A stretch of DNA of 64,000 bases from Paenibacillus thiaminolyticus (GCF_007066085.1 NZ_CP041405.1:5921501-5985500); one strand, 5' to 3'; numbered from the stretch's first letter, positions 27,800 to 38,834 are shown. Numbers and translations are program-made. The notes: generated by a model not told the origin, from the letters alone.

Positions 27800-27830
27800 T
27801 TGGACGTTATTTTTCAACCTGTGATACAAT
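27800..27830 (+). promoter_or_regulatory. Candidate promoter of lspA
   Basis: A good -10 TACAAT (27825-27830, in GATACAAT) is preceded by a poor -35 (TTGGAC, 27800-27805, 19-base spacing). The position between the divergent yteA gene and lspA supports it. Confidence 0.4.
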
Positions 27831-27843
27831 GGCGGGGAATCAA

Positions 27844-27871
27844 TGCCGTTTTGGCACTCTTTTTGGAGTGC
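27844..27871 (+). other. Overlapping alternative hairpins in the lspA leader
   Basis: TGCC-GTTTT-GGCA (27844-27856) and GCACTC-TTTTTG-GAGTGC (27854-27871) share bases and cannot form together. Their location between the candidate lspA promoter and start codon resembles a simple switch. Both stems are short, so this may be coincidental. Confidence 0.3.
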
Positions 27872-27899
27872 ATCCTACATCCTGTAAATGAGGTGACAG

Positions 27900-28445
27900 T
27901 TGTCTGTGTGGTACTATATTATCGCTGTGATCGTGTTCCTCATCGATCAAGGCACCAAATGGATTATCGCGACCCGATTAACGCTATATGAGCAAATTCC
28001 GGTTATTGGCAATTTTTTCTTAATTACGTCGCACCGCAATACTGGAGCCGCGTTCAGCATTCTTGAAGATCAACGCTGGTTTTTCATCATTGTCACAATC
28101 ATTGTTGCTTCCGGCATTATTTGGTATATGTACAAAATCCGGCATCAGCAAGGACATATTTTGCCTGTCGGACTTAGCCTTATCCTTGGAGGAGCGCTCG
28201 GCAATTTCCTTGATCGGCTGCTGACGGGCGAGGTTGTCGATTTTCTTCAATTCAATTTCGGATCGTATACGTTCCCGATCTTCAATGTCGCCGACATGGG
28301 CATTACGATCGGCGTTGGCTTCGTGCTGCTTGATGCGATGCTGTCCGTGAAGCGGGAAAAGGCGCTCGAGGCCGAGATTCAGCGGCATGAAGCCGAGCAG
28401 GGCCGTCCAGAAGACGGACAATCGAAGGAAGGATCGACACAATGA
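27900..28445 (+). CDS. lspA: Prolipoprotein signal peptidase (signal peptidase II)
   Basis: Polytopic aspartyl protease that removes signal peptides from diacylglyceryl-modified prolipoproteins. The 181-residue product has four membrane segments and the two catalytic aspartate motifs: GGALGNFLDRL (about 97-107) and FNVADMGITIG (about 128-138), plus ITSHRNTGAAFSI. The C-terminal tail is charged. The TTG start at 27900 has AGGTGA very close upstream; a GTG 6 bases later is possible. It overlaps the following rluD-type gene by 4 bases (ATGA). Confidence 0.95.
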   Translation: MSVWYYIIAVIVFLIDQGTKWIIATRLTLYEQIPVIGNFFLITSHRNTGAAFSILEDQRWFFIIVTIIVASGIIWYMYKIRHQQGHILPVGLSLILGGALGNFLDRLLTGEVVDFLQFNFGSYTFPIFNVADMGITIGVGFVLLDAMLSVKREKALEAEIQRHEAEQGRPEDGQSKEGSTQ

Positions 28446-29413
28446 CAGACTTACGAACAACATCGTCGGAGGAAGACAATCAAGAAGGCTTGGAACAGGA
28501 TGTGCAGCAATGGACGGTAACCGACGCGGAAGCCGGGGAGCGCATCGATAAATACATAACCGAATCGTTGGAGGAACCGGTATCCCGTTCGCAGGTCCAG
28601 CTCTGGCTTCGGGATGCTCATATGCTTGTGAACGGGCGGAGCGTCAAGCCGAATTACAAAGTCGGCGCCGGAGACGAGATCGAGCTGCGGATTCCGGAAC
28701 CGGCCTCGACGGATATCGTCCCGGAGGAGATTCCGCTCGATATTTATTACGAGGATGCCGATGTCATCGTCATCAACAAACCGCGCGGAATGGTCGTTCA
28801 TCCCGCGCCAGGCCATCTGTCGGGAACGGTGGTGAACGCCCTTATGCACCATTGCCGCGATCTGTCCGGCATTAACGGCGAGCTCCGTCCCGGCATCGTG
28901 CATCGTATCGACAAGGATACGTCCGGCCTGCTGATGGCAGCCAAGAACGACCGCGCTCATACGGAGCTGGCGGCACAACTGAAGGCGCACACGGTGCTGC
29001 GGAAATATAAGGCGCTCGTTCACGGCAATCTGTCGCATGATCAAGGCACGATCGATGCGCCGATCGGCCGCGATCCGCATGACCGGAAAATGTTCGCGGT
29101 GACCGATCGCAACAGCAAGCGGGCGGTGACCCATTTCCAGGTGGCCGAGAGGTTCGGGGATGTCACCTTGGTTGAACTTCAACTGGAGACGGGCAGAACC
29201 CATCAGATCCGCGTCCATATGAAATATATCGGCCATCCGCTCGTCGGGGATCCGATGTATACGCGCGGCGTGCGCGGCCTAACGATGAACGGCCAAGCCC
29301 TCCATGCGGCCACCTTGGGTTTCGTTCATCCTGCAAGCGGTCAATTGCTGCAGTTCGAGGCTCCGCTGCCGGACGATATGGAGCATCTGCTGTATATGCT
29401 GCGCAACCGGTAG
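28442..29413 (+). CDS. rluD: RluD-family large-subunit rRNA pseudouridine synthase
   Basis: Converts uridine to pseudouridine in RNA, most likely 23S rRNA, by family analogy. The 323-residue product has an N-terminal S4 domain (about 29-85, GERIDKYITESLEEPVSRSQ) and the RluA catalytic domain with the active-site aspartate in HRIDKDTSGLLM (about 156-167). ETGRTHQIRVHMKYIGHPLVGD is the family C-terminal signature. It is translationally coupled to lspA, as with Bacillus ylyB. Assignment to RluD rather than another RluA member is by position and similarity. Confidence 0.92.
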   Translation: MTDLRTTSSEEDNQEGLEQDVQQWTVTDAEAGERIDKYITESLEEPVSRSQVQLWLRDAHMLVNGRSVKPNYKVGAGDEIELRIPEPASTDIVPEEIPLDIYYEDADVIVINKPRGMVVHPAPGHLSGTVVNALMHHCRDLSGINGELRPGIVHRIDKDTSGLLMAAKNDRAHTELAAQLKAHTVLRKYKALVHGNLSHDQGTIDAPIGRDPHDRKMFAVTDRNSKRAVTHFQVAERFGDVTLVELQLETGRTHQIRVHMKYIGHPLVGDPMYTRGVRGLTMNGQALHAATLGFVHPASGQLLQFEAPLPDDMEHLLYMLRNR

Positions 29414-29468
29414 GACGGAATCCCGGCAGGGCAGAGGCGGAGAAGATATCCCGGTTCAAGAAAACGTA

Positions 29469-29497
29469 TTGACAAGTCGAGAGCAAAGTGGGATAAT
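29469..29497 (+). promoter_or_regulatory. Sigma-A promoter of the pyr operon
   Basis: TTGACA (29469-29474) and GATAAT (29492-29497) are 17 bases apart, upstream of the PyrR-binding leader. Confidence 0.8.
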
Positions 29498-29526
29498 TCA
29501 TAGCGAACCAAATATTGAACCTTTAA

Positions 29527-29707
29527 ATCAGTCCCGAGAGGCTGGCAAGGTAACGTTCGTAACGAGAAGATTCGTGACGCGAGAGAACGGAGGAGTATGG
29601 GCTGCCTGTGAGCAGAGTATCCTTCATCATGTCTCTTGCTGGATGTCGCGGCCTTCTGCGCTATCATCGACTAATGAACTCCTTGCCTGTGGGCAAGGAG
29701 TTTTTTT
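29527..29707 (+). promoter_or_regulatory. PyrR-dependent transcription attenuator of the pyr operon
   Basis: The leader contains CAGTCCCGAGAGGCTGGCAAGG (29529-29550), matching the PyrR-binding anti-antiterminator consensus of Bacillales. It ends in a terminator: AACTCCTTGCC / GGCAAGGAGTT with a TGTG loop and a run of T (29677-29707). With uridine nucleotides bound, PyrR should favour termination. Only one such element is present, because pyrR and pyrB are 5 bases apart. Confidence 0.88.
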
Positions 29708-29736
29708 GTGCCCCGCGATGTGAATGGTATTACTAA

Positions 29737-30333
<597 letters not shown>

Positions 30334-30338
30334 TCAAC

Positions 30339-31250
30339 ATGGCGGTAGTTCAACTGGAGCGTTCGGTAAAAGAACGGAGCTTGCTTGGTTTGAAGGAGAT
30401 GAGCAAGCAGGAGATGGAGTCCATTTTGGACCGTGCCGATTACTGGAATCGTCAGCCCAACAAAGTAAGTCATGTGCTCAAGGACAAATTCGCGACGAAC
30501 CTGTTCTTCGAGAGCAGCACCCGAACCCGCTGTTCGTTCGAAGTGGCCGAGAAGCGGCTTGGCGCGGAAGTCATTAATTTCACGACCCAGGCATCCAGTG
30601 TGGAAAAGGGAGAATCCATCTATGATACGGTGCGGACGCTGGAATCGATGGGGATGGATGCGGGCGTTATCCGCTTGAAGCCGGTAGGTCTCTTGGAACA
30701 AATTGCGGAGCGGGTCAGAATGCCGCTTGTCAATGCCGGAGACGGCAACAACGAGCATCCGACGCAGGCGCTCCTGGACATGTACACGATGCGGAAGCAT
30801 TTCGGAGAGCTGTCGGGTCTGAATGTCACTATCGTGGGGGATATCCAGCATAGCCGGGTTGCGCGCTCGAATCTGTGGGCGCTGCGGAAGTTCGGAGCGA
30901 AGGTCAGCTTCTGCGCTCCGGAGCATATGCGGGCGAACGACCTGGATGCCCCGTACATCTCAATAGAAGAAGCCGTGCAGGCCGATGTCGTCATGATGCT
31001 GCGACTCCAGCTGGAGCGGCATCAAGGTGACAAAGTCGGGCCGGCGGAGGAATATCGGACCCATTACGGATTGACACTTGAACGCGTTGCAGGGATGAAG
31101 CCACACAGCATCATTATGCATCCGGCTCCGGTGAACCGCAACGTTGAAATCGACGACGCTGTGGTGGAATGCGAACAGGCACGCATCTTTGACCAGATGG
31201 CCAATGGGGTGCCGATACGGATGGCGGTTATGGAGCGGGCCATGGCGTAA
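30339..31250 (+). CDS. pyrB: Aspartate carbamoyltransferase catalytic subunit
   Basis: Condenses carbamoyl phosphate with aspartate, the committed pyrimidine step. The 303-residue product has the carbamoyl phosphate motif FESSTRTRCSFE (about 51-62), the GDGNNEHPTQALLD segment (about 134-147) and MHPAPVNRNVEI near the end. No pyrI regulatory gene is present, as is usual in Firmicutes. It starts 5 bases after pyrR, with CACAGGGGG in the ribosome-site position. Confidence 0.96.
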   Translation: MAVVQLERSVKERSLLGLKEMSKQEMESILDRADYWNRQPNKVSHVLKDKFATNLFFESSTRTRCSFEVAEKRLGAEVINFTTQASSVEKGESIYDTVRTLESMGMDAGVIRLKPVGLLEQIAERVRMPLVNAGDGNNEHPTQALLDMYTMRKHFGELSGLNVTIVGDIQHSRVARSNLWALRKFGAKVSFCAPEHMRANDLDAPYISIEEAVQADVVMMLRLQLERHQGDKVGPAEEYRTHYGLTLERVAGMKPHSIIMHPAPVNRNVEIDDAVVECEQARIFDQMANGVPIRMAVMERAMA

Positions 31251-31274
31251 CCTGCTGGGGCGCGTCAGCAGGTT
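31249..31274 (+). other. Intra-operon hairpin between pyrB and pyrC
   Basis: A perfect 9-bp stem (AACCTGCTG / CAGCAGGTT) with an 8-base loop overlaps the pyrB stop codon. No T-run follows, so a role in message processing or 3'-end protection is more likely than termination. Confidence 0.5.
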
Positions 31275-31317
31275 GGAATATCGGAATCAAGTACAGGGAT
31301 GAGAGGGGATCGTCATC

Positions 31318-32595
31318 ATGTTAGTGATAGCGAATGCGAACATATTAAATGAAGCAGGTGAACTTCAGCTTGCGGATTTGTGGATAGAGGATGGACAAAT
31401 CACAAAAATCGTTCCTGCCGGCTCGGAACCGGCCGGAACGGCCGAAGTATGCGATGTGGAAGGCAAATTCGTCTCGGCGGGCTTCATCGATATGCACGTG
31501 CATCTGCGCGAGCCCGGCTTCGAACATAAGGAAACTATCGCAACCGGTACTCATTCTGCTGCCAAAGGCGGATTTACGACCATTGCCTGCATGCCGAATA
31601 CCCGCCCGGTACTGGGCACTCCGGAGACGATTCGCTCTATCTATGACAAAGCGGAGGCGGAAGGCATCGTGAAGGTGCTTCCGTACGCCTCCATCACGGT
31701 CAATGAGCTGGGCCGGGAGCTGACCGACTTCGCCGCTTTGAAGGAAGCCGGCGCGATTGGCTTCACCGACGATGGAGTCGGTGTCCAGAATGCACAGGTG
31801 ATGAAGGACGCCATGACTCTGGCCAAGGAATTGGACATGCCGGTCATCGCCCACTGCGAGGATGATTCGCTTGTCAAGGGGCGCGCGGTCACCGAAGGAG
31901 AGTTTGCCCGCAAGCACGGACTGAAGGGAATTCCGAATGAATCGGAAGCGATTCATGTCGGCCGCGACATTCTGCTGGCGGAAGCTACAGGCGTTCATTA
32001 TCACGTGTGTCACGTCAGCACGGAACAATCGATACGCCTTATCCGGCAGGCGAAGCAGTTGGGCATTCGCGTCACGGCGGAAGTATGTCCGCACCATCTG
32101 CTGCTCTCGGATGAAGATATTCCAGGAATGGACACGAACTGGAAAATGAACCCGCCGCTGCGCTCGCCTCGCGACGTCGCAGCCTGCATCGAAGGGCTGG
32201 AGGATGGAACGATTGATATTCTCGTCACCGACCATGCGCCGCACAGCGAAGAAGAGAAGGCCAAAGGAATGGAGCTGGCGCCCTTCGGCATCGTCGGTCT
32301 AGAGACGGCCTTCCCGCTGCTCTATACCCGCTTCGTCGCGACCGGGAAATGGACGTTGTCCTTCCTCATCGGGCGGATGACGACGGACCCGGCCAATGTA
32401 TTCGGACTCTCGGCCGGGCGGCTGGAGCCGGGAGCGCCTGCCGATATTACGGTGATCGACCTGGAAGCGGAACTTGAGGTGAACCCGGAACAGTTCCTGT
32501 CCAAAGGACGGAACACGCCGTTCACGGGGTGGAAGCTGAAGGGATGGCCGGTCATGACGCTGGTCGACGGGCGTATCGTATGGAGCAAGCAATAA
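31318..32595 (+). CDS. pyrC: Dihydroorotase
   Basis: Zinc amidohydrolase that cyclises carbamoyl aspartate to dihydroorotate. The 425-residue product is a class I dihydroorotase with the HxH metal motif in DMHVHLREPGFEHKETI (about 58-74), further metal histidines in VIAHCEDDS and HYHVCHVSTEQS, and the catalytic aspartate in ILVTDHAPHSEEEK. ATG start with GAGAGGGG upstream. Confidence 0.96.
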   Translation: MLVIANANILNEAGELQLADLWIEDGQITKIVPAGSEPAGTAEVCDVEGKFVSAGFIDMHVHLREPGFEHKETIATGTHSAAKGGFTTIACMPNTRPVLGTPETIRSIYDKAEAEGIVKVLPYASITVNELGRELTDFAALKEAGAIGFTDDGVGVQNAQVMKDAMTLAKELDMPVIAHCEDDSLVKGRAVTEGEFARKHGLKGIPNESEAIHVGRDILLAEATGVHYHVCHVSTEQSIRLIRQAKQLGIRVTAEVCPHHLLLSDEDIPGMDTNWKMNPPLRSPRDVAACIEGLEDGTIDILVTDHAPHSEEEKAKGMELAPFGIVGLETAFPLLYTRFVATGKWTLSFLIGRMTTDPANVFGLSAGRLEPGAPADITVIDLEAELEVNPEQFLSKGRNTPFTGWKLKGWPVMTLVDGRIVWSKQ

Positions 32596-32746
32596 TGCGG
32601 CCCAGGGCTGAATCGTAATACCATTTCAATAAGACCTTTTACCCTTATGAAAATCAATGCAAAGACTTCGTATTCTGGCTGTCAGGATACCGACATGATA
32701 GATTGACCGTCCCGTAAGGACCGGCAGAGAGCGAGGAGTGAGAGAT

Positions 32747-33877
32747 ATGCAGGCTAGATTATTATTGGAGGATGGCACGCTGTTCACGGGGGCTGGATTC
32801 GGCGCAGACGGTGAGACGACGGGAGAGGTCGTGTTCAGCACCGGGATGACAGGATACCAGGAGGTGCTGTCCGACCCGTCCTACTGCGGCCAAATCGTGA
32901 CGATGACCTATCCGCTTATCGGCAATTACGGCATTACCCGGGATGACTTCGAGGCGATTCGCCCGCATGTGCACGGCTTCGTCGTGCGCCGTCATGAGCT
33001 GGTGCCTAGCAACTGGCGTGCCGAATATTCGGTCGACCGCCTGCTGAAGGAATACGGCGTTGTCGGCATCAGCGGCATCGACACGCGGATGTTGACGCGG
33101 AAGCTCCGTCACTACGGCACGATGAAGGGGATCCTGACGACAGGGAGCGAGCCGGTCGAAGCGCTGATGGAACGGCTTGCCGGCACGGAATCCCGTACGG
33201 ACCAGGTCGCGCTTACGTCAACGAAGCATATTTACTCCAGTCCCGGAGAGGGCCCTCGCATCGTGCTGGTTGACTACGGCGCGAAGAGCGGAATTGTCAG
33301 AGAGCTGACGAAGCGCGGCTGCGATGTCGTCGTCGTGCCTCATGACACGACGGCCGATGAGATTCGCCGCCTGCGTCCGGACGGCATCCAATTGTCGAAC
33401 GGGCCCGGGGATCCGAAAAATGTGCCGCATGCGGTAGCCACCGTCCGCGAGCTTATCGGGGAATTCCCGCTGTTCGGCATCTGCCTCGGGCATCAAATCT
33501 TCGCGCTCGCTTGCGGAGCGGATACCGGCCGGCTGAAGTTCGGACACCGCGGCGGCAACCACCCGGTCAAAGAGCTGGCGACGAACCGCTGCTATATTAC
33601 ATCGCAAAATCATGGCTATACCGTAGTGGAGGAATCCGTCAAGGGCACGGACCTGCAGGTTACCCATATCAATAATAACGACAAGACGATCGAAGGGTTG
33701 AAGCATGCGACGGCGCCTGCCTTCTCGGTGCAGTATCATCCGGAAGCTTCGCCGGGACCGTATGACAGCAGCTATCTGTTCGACCAATTCCTCGATATGA
33801 TTCGCGAGCATCAGAGCCATCGGACATCGGTACCGCGTCAGGCGGAACTTGCCGCACAGCTGAAAGGAGCGCGTTAA
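32747..33877 (+). CDS. carA: Carbamoyl phosphate synthetase small (glutaminase) subunit
   Basis: Hydrolyses glutamine to supply ammonia for carbamoyl phosphate. The 376-residue product has the N-terminal CarA domain ([17 protein letters not shown]) and a C-terminal class I glutamine amidotransferase domain with the nucleophile cysteine in FGICLGHQ and the His-Glu dyad in [15 protein letters not shown] 32747 is preferred because GAGGAG lies 9 bases upstream; a GTG at 32738 is too close to that site. The paired carB is 1 base downstream. Pyr operon placement indicates the pyrimidine-specific enzyme. Confidence 0.95.
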   Translation: MQARLLLEDGTLFTGAGFGADGETTGEVVFSTGMTGYQEVLSDPSYCGQIVTMTYPLIGNYGITRDDFEAIRPHVHGFVVRRHELVPSNWRAEYSVDRLLKEYGVVGISGIDTRMLTRKLRHYGTMKGILTTGSEPVEALMERLAGTESRTDQVALTSTKHIYSSPGEGPRIVLVDYGAKSGIVRELTKRGCDVVVVPHDTTADEIRRLRPDGIQLSNGPGDPKNVPHAVATVRELIGEFPLFGICLGHQIFALACGADTGRLKFGHRGGNHPVKELATNRCYITSQNHGYTVVEESVKGTDLQVTHINNNDKTIEGLKHATAPAFSVQYHPEASPGPYDSSYLFDQFLDMIREHQSHRTSVPRQAELAAQLKGAR

Positions 33878-33878
33878 T

Positions 33879-36800
33879 ATGCCGAAGAATACAGACCTCA
33901 AAAAAATACTCGTCATCGGTTCCGGGCCGATTGTCATCGGCCAGGCGGCAGAGTTCGATTACGCCGGAACGCAGGCCTGTCAGGCGTTGAAGGAAGAGGG
34001 CATCGAAGTGGTGCTTATCAACAGCAACCCGGCTACGATTATGACCGATACCAATATGGCGGATAAAGTATATATTGAGCCAATTACGCTTGAGTTCGTC
34101 ACGCAAATCATTCGCCAAGAGCGTCCCGACGGCTTGCTGCCGACGCTCGGCGGGCAGACCGGACTCAATATGGCGGTCGAGTTGGCGCGCGCAGGCGTGC
34201 TGGAGCAGGAAAATGTAAAGCTGCTCGGCACGCAGCTCGAAGCGATTGAACGTGCCGAGGACCGGGATATGTTCCGCGAGCTGATGCGCGAGCTGGAGCA
34301 GCCGGTGCCGGAGAGCACGATAGTGACGTCGGTAGAGGAAGCGGTCGAGTTCGCGAACAGCATCGGCTATCCGATTATTGTGCGCCCTGCCTATACGCTG
34401 GGCGGCACAGGCGGAGGCATCTGCGACAACGAAGAAGAGCTGCGCGACATCGTCGCCTCCGGCATTCGCTACAGCCCGATTGGCCAATGCCTGATTGAGA
34501 AGAGCATTGCCGGCATGAAGGAAATCGAGTACGAAGTCATGCGCGACGCCAATGATAACTGCATTGTCGTCTGTAATATGGAGAACTTCGACCCGGTGGG
34601 CGTGCACACGGGCGACAGCATCGTCGTGGCGCCAAGCCAGACGCTGTCGGATCGGGAGTACCAGATGCTCCGTTCCGCCTCGCTCAAAATCATCCGCGCG
34701 CTCAACATCGAGGGCGGTTGCAATGTGCAGTTCGCGCTAGACCCGCACAGCTATCAGTACTATGTCATTGAAGTGAATCCGCGGGTAAGCCGTTCGTCGG
34801 CGCTTGCGTCCAAGGCGACGGGCTACCCGATTGCGAAGATGGCGGCCAAAATCGCGGTCGGCTACACGCTGGATGAGATTGTCAACCCGGTTACGGGACA
34901 GACTTATGCATGCTTCGAGCCAACGCTGGACTATATCGTATCCAAAATCCCGCGCTGGCCGTTCGATAAATTCACGCAAGCGAACCGGAAGCTCGGCACT
35001 CAGATGAAGGCGACCGGGGAAGTGATGGCGATTGGCCGGACGTTCGAGGAATCGGTGCACAAAGCGGTGCGCTCGCTCGAAATCGGCGTCCATCGCCTGT
35101 ACTTGCCGGAAGCGGAGCAGCTCGGTAATGACGAGCTGGAAGCACGCCTCAAATCGCCGGACGATGAGCGGCTGTTCCTGCTTGCGGAAGCGTTCCGCCG
35201 CGGCTATGAGCTGCAGCGTCTGTATGATATCACGAAGATTGACTGGTGGTTCCTGGATAAAATCGAAGGCATTCTCGCCTTTGAAGCGCGTATTCAGGAA
35301 GAGTCAGCTCTGAGCGAGCAGACACTCTATGAAGCGAAGCGCATGGGCTTCACGGACCGCGCCATTGCGGAGCTTCGCCAAGCAGCCCATCCGGGCCTGG
35401 CCCACACGACGGAGGCGGAGGTATCCGCGCTGCGCAAGGAGCTTGGTCTCCGGCCGGTCTATAAAATGGTAGATACTTGCGCGGCGGAATTCGAAGCTTC
35501 CACTCCGTACTATTACTCGACCTACGAGACGGAGAATGAGGTACTGCCTACGGAGAAGGAGAAGATTCTTGTCCTCGGCTCCGGCCCGATTCGGATCGGG
35601 CAAGGGATTGAATTCGACTATTCGACCGTGCATGCCGTATGGGCTATCCAGGATGCAGGCTATGAGGCGGTCATCATCAATAATAATCCCGAGACGGTCT
35701 CGACTGACTTCAACACATCGGATCGGCTCTACTTCGAGCCGCTGTTCTTCGAAGACGTCATGAATGTCATCGAGCAGGAGCAGCCGGTCGGCGTCATCGT
35801 CCAGTTCGGCGGCCAGACCGCGATTAACTTGGCGGCTCCGCTGGCGAAGGCAGGGGTGCGGATTCTCGGCTCCAGCCTGGAGAGCATCGATGAAGCGGAG
35901 GACCGCAAAAAGTTCGAAGCGCTCTTGTCGCGTCTCGGCATCGCGCAGCCGACCGGAAGCACTGTCATATCGGTCGATGAAGCGGTCGGTACGGCTCAGC
36001 GCATCGGGTATCCGGTGCTTGTCCGTCCGTCCTACGTCCTCGGCGGACGCGCGATGGAAATCGTCTACTCGGATACAGAGCTGCTCAACTATATGGAATA
36101 TGCGGTCAAAATCAATCCGGAGCATCCGGTCCTTATCGACCGCTATATGTTGGGCAAGGAAGTCGAGGTCGATGCGATTTGCGACGGCGACACGGTGCTC
36201 ATTCCGGGGATTATGGAGCATGTGGAACGGGCCGGAGTGCACTCGGGCGACTCGATTGCGGTCTATCCGCCGCAGCATCTGTCCCAGGAGCTGCAGCAGC
36301 AGGTGATTGACATTACGATTCGCATCGCGAAGGAATTGAAGACGATTGGACTTATCAATATTCAGTTCGTAATCTATCAAAATCAAGTCTATGTTATCGA
36401 GGTCAATCCGCGCTCGTCCCGCACGGTGCCGTTCCTGAGCAAGGTAACCAATATTCCGATGGCGAACGTCGCGACGAAGCTCATTCTTGGCGGGAAGCTG
36501 AACAGCCTCGGGTATCAGGAAGGATTGTGGCCGGAAGACGACCACGTGTCGGTGAAGGTTCCTGTCTTCTCCTTCGCCAAGCTGCGCCGGGTCGAGCCGA
36601 CGCTCGGACCGGAGATGAAGTCGACCGGGGAGGTGATGGGCCGTGACAAGCAGTATGTCAAAGCGCTCTACAAGGGCCTCATCGGCTCAGGCATGAAAAT
36701 ACCGGCGACCGGCGCGATTATTTGCACGGTGGCGGATAAGGACAAGGAAGAAGCGGTGCAATTGATGAGCGGCTTCGCCTCTCTCGGCTATAGGCTGATA

Positions 36801-37097
36801 GCGACCGGCGGGACCGCCACGGCGCTGGAGGAAGCGGGGCTGAACGTCAAGCGCGTCAACAAGTTGACGGAAGGGACTCCGAATATTCTCGACCTCATCC
36901 GGAACGGGGAAGCGCATTTCGTCGTCAATACGCTGACGAAGGGCAAGACTCCGGAACGGGACGGCTTCCGCATCCGCCGCGAGGCGGTAGAGAACGGCGT
37001 CGTCTGCATGACCTCGCTGGATACGGTGCGCGCGCTGCTCGAGATGCTAGAGCAGATTAACTTCTCCTCGCGTCCGATGCCGGCCATCCGGAAATAA
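33879..37097 (+). CDS. carB: Carbamoyl phosphate synthetase large subunit
   Basis: ATP-dependent synthesis of carbamoyl phosphate from bicarbonate and the ammonia tunnelled from CarA. The 1072-residue product has the duplicated ATP-grasp architecture: [17 protein letters not shown] in the first half and [16 protein letters not shown] in the second (from about 564). Each half has a GGQT motif and an EVNPR motif. The C-terminal MGS-like domain (about 930-1072, [20 protein letters not shown]) normally binds allosteric nucleotides. Confidence 0.97.
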   Translation: MPKNTDLKKILVIGSGPIVIGQAAEFDYAGTQACQALKEEGIEVVLINSNPATIMTDTNMADKVYIEPITLEFVTQIIRQERPDGLLPTLGGQTGLNMAVELARAGVLEQENVKLLGTQLEAIERAEDRDMFRELMRELEQPVPESTIVTSVEEAVEFANSIGYPIIVRPAYTLGGTGGGICDNEEELRDIVASGIRYSPIGQCLIEKSIAGMKEIEYEVMRDANDNCIVVCNMENFDPVGVHTGDSIVVAPSQTLSDREYQMLRSASLKIIRALNIEGGCNVQFALDPHSYQYYVIEVNPRVSRSSALASKATGYPIAKMAAKIAVGYTLDEIVNPVTGQTYACFEPTLDYIVSKIPRWPFDKFTQANRKLGTQMKATGEVMAIGRTFEESVHKAVRSLEIGVHRLYLPEAEQLGNDELEARLKSPDDERLFLLAEAFRRGYELQRLYDITKIDWWFLDKIEGILAFEARIQEESALSEQTLYEAKRMGFTDRAIAELRQAAHPGLAHTTEAEVSALRKELGLRPVYKMVDTCAAEFEASTPYYYSTYETENEVLPTEKEKILVLGSGPIRIGQGIEFDYSTVHAVWAIQDAGYEAVIINNNPETVSTDFNTSDRLYFEPLFFEDVMNVIEQEQPVGVIVQFGGQTAINLAAPLAKAGVRILGSSLESIDEAEDRKKFEALLSRLGIAQPTGSTVISVDEAVGTAQRIGYPVLVRPSYVLGGRAMEIVYSDTELLNYMEYAVKINPEHPVLIDRYMLGKEVEVDAICDGDTVLIPGIMEHVERAGVHSGDSIAVYPPQHLSQELQQQVIDITIRIAKELKTIGLINIQFVIYQNQVYVIEVNPRSSRTVPFLSKVTNIPMANVATKLILGGKLNSLGYQEGLWPEDDHVSVKVPVFSFAKLRRVEPTLGPEMKSTGEVMGRDKQYVKALYKGLIGSGMKIPATGAIICTVADKDKEEAVQLMSGFASLGYRLIATGGTATALEEAGLNVKRVNKLTEGTPNILDLIRNGEAHFVVNTLTKGKTPERDGFRIRREAVENGVVCMTSLDTVRALLEMLEQINFSSRPMPAIRK

Positions 37098-37122
37098 CGA
37101 ACAGATATAGATGCGCGACAGC

Positions 37123-37152
37123 AATCGGGGAGGCCTGCGGGCCTCCCCGATT
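37123..37152 (+). other. Perfect 13-bp hairpin between carB and pyrF
   Basis: AATCGGGGAGGCC and GGCCTCCCCGATT enclose loop TGCG. The stem is GC-rich and perfect, but the following bases (GGCGGGATGC) contain no T-run. It may pause transcription, block 3' exonucleases or mark a processing site. It sits where pyrK-pyrD lie in Bacillus. Confidence 0.65.
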
Positions 37153-37202
37153 GGCGGGATGCGCATGCAGCTGAAATATGAACGATGAGCGGGGGGAAGA
37201 AA

Positions 37203-37940
37203 ATGAGTCATACGATATCATTTGAACAGGCGGCGAGCCGGGTGATGGTCGCGCTGGATTATGACGGGACGGCGGAGGCCCATCGTCTTATTGAGCAACT
37301 GGAGGGCATACCTTGCTATATGAAGGTAGGCATGCAGCTGTTCTACGCGGGCGGTCCCTCCTTCATCCGCGAGCTCAAGGAGCGCGGGTACAGCGTGTTC
37401 TTGGATGTGAAAATGCATGACATTCCGAATACGGTCAAGGGCGGGGCGAACAGCATTGCGAAGCTGGGCGTCGACATGTTCAACGTTCATGCGGCCGGAG
37501 GCAAAAAGATGATGCAGGCGGCCATCGAGGGCGTCGAGGCGGCCCGCGTGGCCGACCCTTCGCTGCCGCGTCCGGTGATTATCGCCGTTACGCAGCTTAC
37601 GAGCACTACTAACGAAGTCATGAATGAAGAGATCGGCATTCCCGGCACGGTCGAAGAGACCGTCGTTCGTTATGCGAAGCTGACGCAGGAAGCCGGACTC
37701 GATGGGGTCGTCGCTTCTCCGCATGAAGTGAAGAGCATCAAGGCGGCCTGCGGCGATTCGTTCCGCACGGTTACGCCGGGCATTCGGCCGAAGGGCGCTC
37801 CGCTTCAGGATCAGTCCCGCGTGATGACTCCGGCGGAAGCGATGCGGCATGGCACGGATTATATTGTCGTAGGACGGCCGATTACGGAAGCGGAGGATCC
37901 GCGGGCAGCCTTACTATCCATTATCGAGGAGTTGATATAA
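37203..37940 (+). CDS. pyrF: Orotidine 5'-phosphate decarboxylase
   Basis: Final step to UMP. The 245-residue product has the family's N-terminal [11 protein letters not shown], the catalytic Asp-Lys-x-x-Asp segment in [13 protein letters not shown] (about 61-73), and the C-terminal phosphate-binding TPGIRP and VVGRPIT motifs. The ATG at 37203 has GGGGGGAAG upstream; an in-frame ATG at 37185 is possible but lies before that site. It is followed 2 bases later by pyrE. Confidence 0.95.
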   Translation: MSHTISFEQAASRVMVALDYDGTAEAHRLIEQLEGIPCYMKVGMQLFYAGGPSFIRELKERGYSVFLDVKMHDIPNTVKGGANSIAKLGVDMFNVHAAGGKKMMQAAIEGVEAARVADPSLPRPVIIAVTQLTSTTNEVMNEEIGIPGTVEETVVRYAKLTQEAGLDGVVASPHEVKSIKAACGDSFRTVTPGIRPKGAPLQDQSRVMTPAEAMRHGTDYIVVGRPITEAEDPRAALLSIIEELI

Positions 37941-37942
37941 CG

Positions 37943-38581
37943 ATGACAACGACGAAGAGAGAACGTGAGATTGCCGGGCATTTGTTATCTATAGAAGCGG
38001 TGGCGCTGCGGCCGCATGAGCCGTTCACATGGACGTCCGGAATCAAGTCCCCTATCTACTGCGATAACCGCTTGACAATGTCGTACCCCGAGATTCGGGG
38101 GGCCATCGCGGAAGGCTTCGCTTCCTTGGTCAAGGAATATGCGCCGGATGCGGAAGTCATCGCCGGAACGGCGACCGCCGGCATTCCGCATGCAGCCTGG
38201 GTTGCGGACAAGCTGGGGCTGCCCATGGCTTACATTCGCGACAAGGCGAAGGGACACGGGAAGCAGAATCAGATCGAAGGCCTGATTCGTCCGGGACAGA
38301 AAGTCGTCGTTATCGAAGATCTAATCTCGACCGGGGGCAGCTCGCTCAAAGCGGCGATGGCCGTCCGGGAAGCGGGGGCGGAGCCCCTTGCCGTATTCGC
38401 CATCTTCAGCTATGAGCTGGAAAAAGCGGAGCAGGCGTTCCGGGAAGCCGGAATCCCGCTGCATACGCTGTCCCGCTATACGGCGCTCATCGAGACGGCC
38501 CTGGAAGCGGGCGTCATTCAAGCAGAGGATCTCGATGTATTGGCATCCTGGCGCGTCAACCCGGCTTCCTGGGGCCATTAA
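37943..38581 (+). CDS. pyrE: Orotate phosphoribosyltransferase
   Basis: Transfers phosphoribosyl from PRPP to orotate. The 212-residue product has [18 protein letters not shown] (orotate-binding) and the PRPP loop [18 protein letters not shown] (about 119-136). It is the last gene of the operon and is followed by a strong terminator. No dihydroorotate dehydrogenase gene (pyrD, pyrK) is present in the window. Confidence 0.96.
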   Translation: MTTTKREREIAGHLLSIEAVALRPHEPFTWTSGIKSPIYCDNRLTMSYPEIRGAIAEGFASLVKEYAPDAEVIAGTATAGIPHAAWVADKLGLPMAYIRDKAKGHGKQNQIEGLIRPGQKVVVIEDLISTGGSSLKAAMAVREAGAEPLAVFAIFSYELEKAEQAFREAGIPLHTLSRYTALIETALEAGVIQAEDLDVLASWRVNPASWGH

Positions 38582-38607
38582 GTTCCTTGGCAGCGACATC
38601 AATTGAG

Positions 38608-38636
38608 CCTAATCGACATAACGGTTAGGTTTTTTT
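38608..38636 (+). terminator. Rho-independent terminator of the pyr operon
   Basis: Stem CCTAATCG / CGGTTAGG (one G-T pair) with loop ACATAA, followed by seven T. Confidence 0.85.
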
Positions 38637-38744
38637 CTTTTGTGACAAACATTTAACAGAAAAATGAGTATAACGTAGTAGTATAAACAGGAAATGATCG
38701 GAAGTTGGACAACCCCATCTTTGATGGAAGCGGCGGGACTAGCA

Positions 38745-38759
38745 TTACAAAGATTGTAA
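38745..38759 (+). promoter_or_regulatory. Inverted repeat upstream of the ABC operon, possible operator
   Basis: TTACAA-AGA-TTGTAA is a perfect 6-bp dyad about 75 bases before the first ABC gene, with a TATACT (38782-38787) downstream that could be a -10. Such a dyad suits a response-regulator or GntR-type dimer. No regulator gene lies next to it. Confidence 0.4.
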
Positions 38760-38834
38760 CTTTTCTTTCATTTCAATCGTTTATACTTAGGATGAGTTTT
38801 TGACGATATGTCCGAGAAAGGGGCGAATAATGCA

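Noticed and set aside
29304..29723. 139-codon plus-strand frame over the pyr leader
   Set aside because: It crosses the promoter, PyrR site and terminator of the pyr operon and overlaps the rluD gene in another frame.
35304..36545. 413-codon minus-strand frame inside carB
   Set aside because: Antisense shadow of a highly conserved CarB sequence; no ribosome site.
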